This document shows, piece by piece, positions 24,901 to 33,600 of a DNA stretch of 64,000 nt (positions are counted from its first letter, which is position 1; every line of letters starts with the position of its first letter). A model generated the notes under the pieces. The model was not told the DNA's origin and did no database searches. It worked only from the letters and a program-made list of their open reading frames with translations. Source of the stretch: Thunnus maccoyii (lineage: Eukaryota > Chordata > Actinopteri > Scombriformes > Scombridae); the NCBI RefSeq assembly GCF_910596095.1, contig NC_056551.1:12169501-12233500 (forward strand), in the 5' to 3' direction. The translations under genes were made by a program, and so were the position numbers.

Positions 24901-27900
24901 CCTCAAATAACAGATGACTCTCAGATAAAGAATTCTTGTTGCTGTTTTTCTTCCTTTACTTTATATTTTCTCCTATTTCCGTTGTCTCACTTTTCCCCAA
25001 CTCATCCTCATCTTTTATCCTCCTTTATCAATCCACCTCCTCCTTTCATATGTCCTTTACATCCCTCTTTCTCTGTAGTAAAAACCAACAGTACGACAGT
25101 AAGTGGTACATCCCCTTGACTGAGCTGACCTTCCAGGGCCCCGAGGAGGCCGAGCCACTTACCATCCCCCAGGTTCCCGACGAAGAGCTGGACGCCATGA
25201 AGGTGAAGATCTCACACCTCCGCAGTGAGATCCAGAGAGAGAAGGTAGTGTGGATATCATCGATTTCCTTTAACTGTGACAAGATCCTTTACATAATATG
25301 AAGCATAAAAAATGCAATGATTTGCTTCAAGGTTTCCCACAGAAACATAATTGTATTTAAATTTCCACCTCTGTGATTTCAGAGAGCCAACAAGGGCTCA
25401 AAAGTCATCGACCGTCTCAGGAAGAAACTGTCTGAGCAGGAGTCTCTGCTCCTCCTAACGTCTCCGAGCACACCCCTCCGAGTCTACAACAAGAATGGCA
25501 AGGTGATGACATTCTCCAACTTGCTCTGCTTCTTTTTCTTCAATCTTATTTTTCATCATCTTTTCTGCCCTCCTCCTCCTCCTCCCTGTCTCACCGCTCC
25601 CTTTGCGCTCCTCTTCTACACATTTCATCTGTTCTCCCAACTGATTCTCCTCATTTTGCTGCTTTTTTGTTCTCCTCTGTTTCATTCCCAGCGCATTATC
25701 CCCTCGCTGATCTTCCCTCAGATTATTTCTCCTTGATCTGTCTCATGCTTAGACTTTCTTGTATCACTGTGGAGCGAGCGCTATACGATGTTTTACATCT
25801 GTGAAAGCAGGTGGAACGAGAATACACCATTGCAGAGTTAGATTTTTTTTTCATTCTGCTTCTGAAATAACAACCTTTTTTATGTGTTTGTGTTTCAGAG
25901 TTACAGTTTTCTGATTTCGTCTGACTATGAACGTGCAGAGTGGAAGGAGATAATTAAGGAACAGCAGAAGAAATGTAAGTGTCAAAACCAAACCATCTTA
26001 GGTATTATCACACTTTAGATACATTTATAACTGTACTGCTCCAGGAACCTTGTGAAGGAGAAACAGAAACCAATAACTTTGCAAAATAGTGATGACAATC
26101 CAAGTTGTTTGTCATTCATTATTGTTATATCAGTTTCAATAAGACATATGTTCCTTTTGATATACAATAACTGTTCCCATAACTTCCCATTAGGTTTTAA
26201 AACTTCCTCCTTGACTTCTATGGAGCTGCAAATGTTGACCAGCTCCTGTGTCAAACTGCAGACTGTCCACCACATTCCACTTAGTATCAATAAAGAAGGT
26301 AAGATATTTATGTATGTATTGGAAAGTATTGATTTTTAGCATTCATACAGATGCTGTTTAAGTTTTAAGTCAACGGTAGTGTTCTTCTGAAACTGCAGTG
26401 TAACATTATAAAGCATTTGGGGCTCTGTGTGTATTGCAGAAGTGGCGTTACGCTTTCATGCTTCCTTGGTTTCTTGCTTGAGTTCATGTCTTAGATGGCA
26501 GCTTTGTTGTAAACCATTAAAAAAAAAAAAAAAAAAACGCCCTTGAAAAGATACTTATGATTAATAATTGTGGGTGAAATGAAGATAAAAAGTACACAGA
26601 AGCTTAAGCCAAATGTTTTACACTGGGTAGTACTGTTTTATCCCTTCCCCTTCTGTGTCTTATTCTGCTCCAAAACAAACAGAGATCTGCATGCTTTTCT
26701 AATCCCTCCTCGCTGTCTTTTCTCTTTTTTCTCTGCCCGCTGACTGTTTTTCCAGAGGATGAATCCCCCGGTCTCTACGGGTTCCTGAATGTAATCGTCC
26801 ACTCTGCCTCCGGCCTCAAACAGAGCTTGAGTGAGTCACTTTTTTAGCCTCTATGCAAGCAACAGAAAATACAGACGATCAGACAAAACAAGCTGAAAGT
26901 TTTATACTACTGAGAAAGCTCAACTGTCACATGATAATGGAGCAGTGGAAAAGACAGTTTTACTGTTTTGTTGTTCTAGTTGTTATGTTGGAACGGGAAT
27001 AAATGCAGGAATTCTGTGTTTACCTCATAAATTACATTCATTTTTAGGTTCAAGTTTCATTTTCCACAAAACAAAACTTGAATAACTGGTTCTTTTTTTA
27101 AATGTACATTTTCAAATATCTGTCTTTAGCCACTGGTTTGGTATATTCACCACATTTCATAGTATGGAAGTTTGATTCTGAGCCATCTTGCCAGTTCAGT
27201 TGCTAATGTTATTCACAAAGAACACCTCAGCTGACATATGACTTTCTTTTCAACCCTTTCTTCTCTGTCAGATCTCTACTGCACATTGGAGGTGGACTCT
27301 TTTGGCTTCTTTTCAAATAAAGCCAAGACGAGAGTATATCGATATACCACTGAACCCAAATGGAATGAGGTAGGAGACTGATCCAATACATGCTTATATT
27401 ATATAACTCCACATATCCCCAATGTCTGGTTATAAGTTGCTGCTGACATTTTAAACATCTTGTATTAATCACTCGTGACTCGTAGGCTTTCTAAATAAAA
27501 AAGATGGAACTGGTACCTGCATATTTTGGTTTGTAAAACTGTTTTATTAATAGACCATATCAGTACGTCCATGAACACATCACAACACACGTATCTGACA
27601 TCTGCTTCTGTAATCAGTTAGCTGTCCATTTCTGGGTAATGAAAAGATGTATAAAAAAATCCACTCAGAGCATCTGCGACCCCTGCAAACGCACAGCAAA
27701 CACATATATGCATATTGCCTGCATACACAAACATGTATGCGTTAATGACACAGCTGGATGTCGGAGGTTATCATTACAGTGGAAGAAGAGCTTTGAGACA
27801 CAATCAGTAAATCGGTTCATCTGCAGTACAATTTTTCTATCATAGACCCAGAGTCTCTTTGAGGATTTTGCTCAGCAAAGTGGAAATAATATCAGTTAAT

Positions 27901-30554
27901 GAGGAGCTGCTGGTGATGACTCACATCTGTCCAAATGTTAAGTGAACCAACACAATGTGGGCCTCAGAATGATGTGCAGACCATATGCAGAGTGCTCTCT
28001 TACATAATTACAGGGAATGTTGGTCAGCTCTGCATTATGTGGTAGGATGCATGCATTAAACAAACATAGCAGAGGCTTTCTGGTTTTTTCTGGATGTATA
28101 ATCTCTCTGTTTCTCATTATCTTTGTCATTCTTCTTCTGCCTTTATTCCTGTCACTGTTTTCCAATCAATGCTAGCTTACGTGTTTTTACACCCTTTTTT
28201 TTTTTGTTCTCCTCAGGAGTTTGAGATTGAGCTGGAGGGCTCTCAGACCCTGAGGCTGCTCTGCTACGAGAAGTGCTACAACAAGACCAAGCAGAACAAA
28301 GAGGATGGCGAGAGCACAGACCGCATCATGGGGAAAGGACAGATCCCGGTATGACATGACATCACCCCCCTTTCAGCAGACACACCATGACTCATTACTG
28401 ATAGGCGGTTATGTCACCGCCACTGCCACAAAGCATGAAATCCATATTGTTGCTCAATGAATGACTTGGACGGAGCACGACGTTGCAATTGGCTGATTAG
28501 ATGAATTACCTTAATATTTAATGGATGGGTAGAGGTTGGTTGGATTAGTATGTCATTTTAAATAATCAAAAAATGCTCGGTTAGGATTTAAGCGAGAGAA
28601 TGAGCAGCGTTTCTGACAGAATGACAAAAAGCTTTGGACCAATCATAGTGCTGCCAGGTTTAGCTGTTTAAAACATTTATCACAGTCTGGGGTCTATAAT
28701 GGTTATTGAGTAACAGTGTCCTGAACAGGTGGAATTTACATTTTAAGTGCTCCGTCTATAAAAATACCAAAATCCTGAGCAACACTCCTGGAAAAAAAAA
28801 GCCAACAACGCAGACACTGTCCTGAGCAACCCGGCCATGAGACCGACTGATTCCAGGTTGATAGCAAATCTAGGGAGCAGGTGATTAGGTTGCCACGACG
28901 ACGGCAGCCTGCAGGATAATGCCAAGTGTCACTCAGGAGATCAACAGAGAGAAAAATACAGCAAGGAGACAAAGATTTTGACTGAAACATGTTTTTGATT
29001 CACTGCCGCTAAACTGATCTCACTCCTCCGCCCACAAACAGGTCAAGTGTGTGTGTGTGTGTGTGTGTGACACAGCTGGACACTGACGTCTGGATATCTG
29101 AGAGATTCGTAATTGCTTATTTTCTTGCCTTTCTTCACCAAACTTAGAAACAATCTACGCTGGAACAACAGGACAAGTCTCTGTGTTGCTTGTAGTCTAG
29201 CCAAACCGTGAATTACGGTCACATGCTCCACCTAGTGGTTCCTTCGGTAATCCTTAGACATGATCGCTTCTTGACTGATGATGTCATTCAAAACAAACCG
29301 CCCGGAGCCGTGAGAAAGTTGCTCAGCAGGGTTGTCATAAATCCACGGCAAGAAACTGCCACTCCTGCCTTCAGCACAAGCCTCAGATTACTGCTCAGTT
29401 TTACTGTTTTACAGCCAATTAGATGTTTAGAACAGAAAAAAATAACCAGTTACTTGCCAGAACGGCTGGTGGCCAAACACACCGCCCAGTTTTTGGTAAT
29501 TTACAATTTACGTGCCTAAATGTGTCTCTAACACATGTAAATATAGCATAGTCATATATTTAAAATGTTTACTCGTCTTTATTCTCTGTCAACATCTGTC
29601 GCATGTGCTTATTGTTGACTGGTGCATCTGTGGCTCTAATCCATGTCTACACAAAAGGCAATGACTCCAAACAAAACAGTACAGTAAAAAAAGAAGATAC
29701 AATACAGCAGCTCAACACAAAAAGATTGTTTTTACTGACTGAAAAGGTGTAGACTGAACACCTGCACTTCTTACAATATGAAATTTATTCGGTCTCTTTG
29801 AACAAAGCTGCATGTTTTCAGTTTGTCAACTCCATAAATTCACCCTTTTCACTGAAACACATCAATTCTTATCTTTTGTTTCTTAATCCTGCACATCCCT
29901 CTTAAATCATATTGGATGCTTTCAGATAGTAAATTATTTTTAACTGTAAACATTGCTGGTCTAATCAGCTATTTGCAATCTTGAAAAGTATATATGTATA
30001 GTGTATATTGTCTTCTCTCTCTTTTTTTTTTTACAGTGTTTTAAACTGTCCCTGCTCATACTTTTGGCTTCATTTCAGCTTTAAAGAGGGTTTAGTTTTA
30101 CAGATGTGTGATTTATTGGAAAATTGCATGTTGTGAAACGGCTTCACTAAACCTTTCCCCGCTAAAGGCTGGAGAAGATAAAACTGTATTTGTTGGCAAA
30201 AAAAAAACATTAGCTTTTAAAACATTTTTATCGGAAAGCAAGAGGAGCCCTTATGGCTTTGCTGTTTTTTTTTTAGTGGATTGTAATTCTTTCTAGATAA
30301 ATGGCTCAAACCAAAGAGCGCTCTCAGCAGTGAAAGATTCAGTTATGAGAAACACGATTCAGCTTCGCACGCAACCAGATGGGGCTTAGCCTAGGTAAAC
30401 ATACAACATACTATACAGTATATTGTGTGTGTGTGTGTTTGTTTCCTCATGTTAGGTGTGTGTGTCTGTGTGCATGTGTGTGTGTGTACCCAGCTTTTAT
30501 TGCCCCAGATGGCCTGGCTCTGTCAGATCTGAGTGTGTGTGTATGTGTGTATGT

Positions 30555-30635
<81 letters not shown>

Positions 30636-33600
30636 GGTGAGAATTTAGTCTCTTTACACAAATTGTATTTGTTCCATCAGGTTTCTAAAAATATAATAAA
30701 ACCACCTTTGACAACATTCCACTGTGATAGAGGGAAGATTTGTACTGTTGATGCAATTATACCTTAATGCACTGTGATGTTGACATAGCTGAACAGTACA
30801 TAAGTAGGACAAGAGTATATAGAGACGGCTTAATCTCAACAAAGCAAATAAACATTAAAAATTCATGTAGCTGCAGTGCTGCATGAGAAAATAGTGAGAA
30901 TGTTTCATAAGAAATCATATAAAACACTCTTTGTTGTTTTTCTTCTTTTATTCTTTTATCTACTTGGATCTGGATCTGCACTAAAATCTAATTACTTGCT
31001 CCACTGCTTTCTAGATATCCTGCAACTAAAAAGTATACAAGTAAACAAACTTAAAGTAAAATGATGGATGTGGCCAATTAACACACTGATCCCAGCATGA
31101 TCTTAGACAGTATGAAATGTCAAAAACTACAAGTTACATTTCAAAAACAGCTTACTAATGCTGAATCTGGACACCTTTTTTGTATGTGCATCATGGTTTT
31201 GGATGTACAGTAATATCTGAATAGTTCAAATGAAATTTCTGTGCATTAAAATGTAATGTTTTTCTGTTCCTTCCACTCAGCTCGACCCTCAGACTCTTCA
31301 AGGCAAAGACTGGCAGAGAACAGTTATTCCCATGAACGGGGTGAGTCAATCAATCATTGACTTTCTACTTTGTACTATTAGTTTGATACACAGTCTCTCT
31401 GTTAAACAGGTGTCAAATCTGAAAGAACTCACATTATTAGGTGTCACTGTCAGCAATGATACAACCTTATATCATAGTAGCACATAGCGGTGAGGGATCA
31501 ACAGTGTCTCCAGCAGTGCAGTGTACATCTGGTTTTAACATGGCAGGATTTCCTCAAGATCACAGAAAGCTATGGCAGATTGCAGGCTTGTAGGTCGGCT
31601 TCTCGCTCTGTAAACCTGTTTTAACTTTAAGCCCTTTTTTCCCGTGTCAGATCGAGGTCAAACTGTCCATGAAGTTCACCAGCCGAGAGTTCAGCCTGAA
31701 GAGGATGCCCTCGCGGAAACCCATGGGTGTTTTTGGAGTCAAGATCTCCACGGTGACCAAGTGAGTCAACATTTATAGACACAGAAGCTGCTTGATTACA
31801 GTAATTATCTGTACTGTTAAAATGCCAAACCCCCTCTTCTCTAATGTCCTAAATGAATGTAAAAGCCAAAGTTAGCTGACATTTGGATCCATCCAGTTGG
31901 ATGGGTGCTTGTCCTCCACCTGAAGTGTCTCAGTCTTATTCTAGACCAGGGGGCAGCAATTAGGTTCAACCATTGGCCTTTTTTTAAAATGTTTTACTGG
32001 GGAGGCTGTTAACCAGCACAGTGGAAATGCGGGCCTATATGTTTTGTTTATTTCTTTGAATTAATTTAATTATAAAGTTGATGTTTAACGTTGTTTAGCG
32101 TATTTTAGGGCAGATGTCATTTTTCCCATTTGTAAATGAAGGCTGACATAGTTACAGCTTATTTTAATACTCATTTGGCTAAAAATGACTCATACACGAA
32201 TGTATGTTCTGCATGGCATTTCTATACTGGCTATCTGCACGTAATAAACAGTGCCCTGCTTCATTTATGGTTGATTCTAAGTACTGTGGTTGTTGCTGCT
32301 TAGGAAAAAAATGCATCAACGCACCATTTCTGTTTGACTACAACCTATTTGTGTTATTCTTATTTGTAGAATTAAAGCAATGTTAGAGCTCTCACATTAA
32401 AAAATTTTTAACCAGCACTGTTCCAGTAGCATGACTATCCTCATATGGGGGCAGTATTGAATGTAACAAGGTCACTGAGATTTACACAAGCCTTTTTTTG
32501 TAATCTACAGTAGATTTGTGAAAAAGTATGTAAAAGTTTTGATGGAAACTATGAAAGTCAGGACTTCAGCTTTTATTATGGAGCCAAATATTTGGCCCAG
32601 ACTGTAGCAGGCTCTCTGAAAACACCTAATTCAGAATTTAGTATGTTTTAGCCCATTAATTAAAAATCATGTATATTTTACATTACACAATATTTACTGC
32701 CAGCGGTTTCCATTTATTTCATTATTCTATGAAAACAAATCTGCAGACACTTCACACTTTCTTGACAAAGTGAACACTTTTTTGGTGATAAATGACATTA
32801 ATGAGGATTAAAGATAACAATCAATTACTGTTGTGGATAAAACATTCCAATAGAAACACTAGCAAAGAGCCTGAGGTGTTACTAGCCCCTCAGTGATCAA
32901 AACAACGCAAAACACAGCTATTAGTCTTGTTCGTATTCTCCCTTTATCACAATAAAGAAAACATTTCATACCTCATCATTTATTCAGTGTTCTTGCAAGC
33001 ACGTTTTAACTAATTACATAATATGAATAATGTTTATGTTTCTTTCCGCCCAGGCGAGAGCGCTCCAAGGTGCCCTACATTGTCCGGCAGTGCCTAGAGG
33101 AGATTGAAAGGAGAGGTATGGAGGAGGTGGGCATCTACCGAGTATCAGGAGTGGCCACTGACATCCAGGCCCTGAAGACCGCCTTTGACACCAGTGAGTG
33201 CAGCTTTCATCTGCGTATCTGCTGTGCACAAAAAGACATTCAAGAGGGTTAAAATGGACAAATTACAAAATGCTTTTTACAAGAAATAGCAGTAAACACA
33301 TGAATTTGTGTACTGTATGTTACTAGTTTCACAAGATTCACATTTACTCATACTTTATATGTAATTAAGCTTTTAAATCAAACTATTTTTAATTCACTGT
33401 TGTCACATCTAGTCATGTAAATGTCACTATATTCCAGTTAAAACCATCCACATCTCTTCTTAACCATTTCTCCAAGTTCATTCTCTATGGGTAACTCCAA
33501 ATGTTATTTATTATATGTAGCAGACATTAGGAAAATCATGAAAGAAATTCTTAAACTAAACATTATTTATATTTTGGAGACAGATTTTTAGACACAATAA

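Noticed and set aside
24936..25301. 121-residue + frame as a gene
   Set aside because: It is bcr exon 10 preceded by intronic pyrimidine tract read in the same frame.
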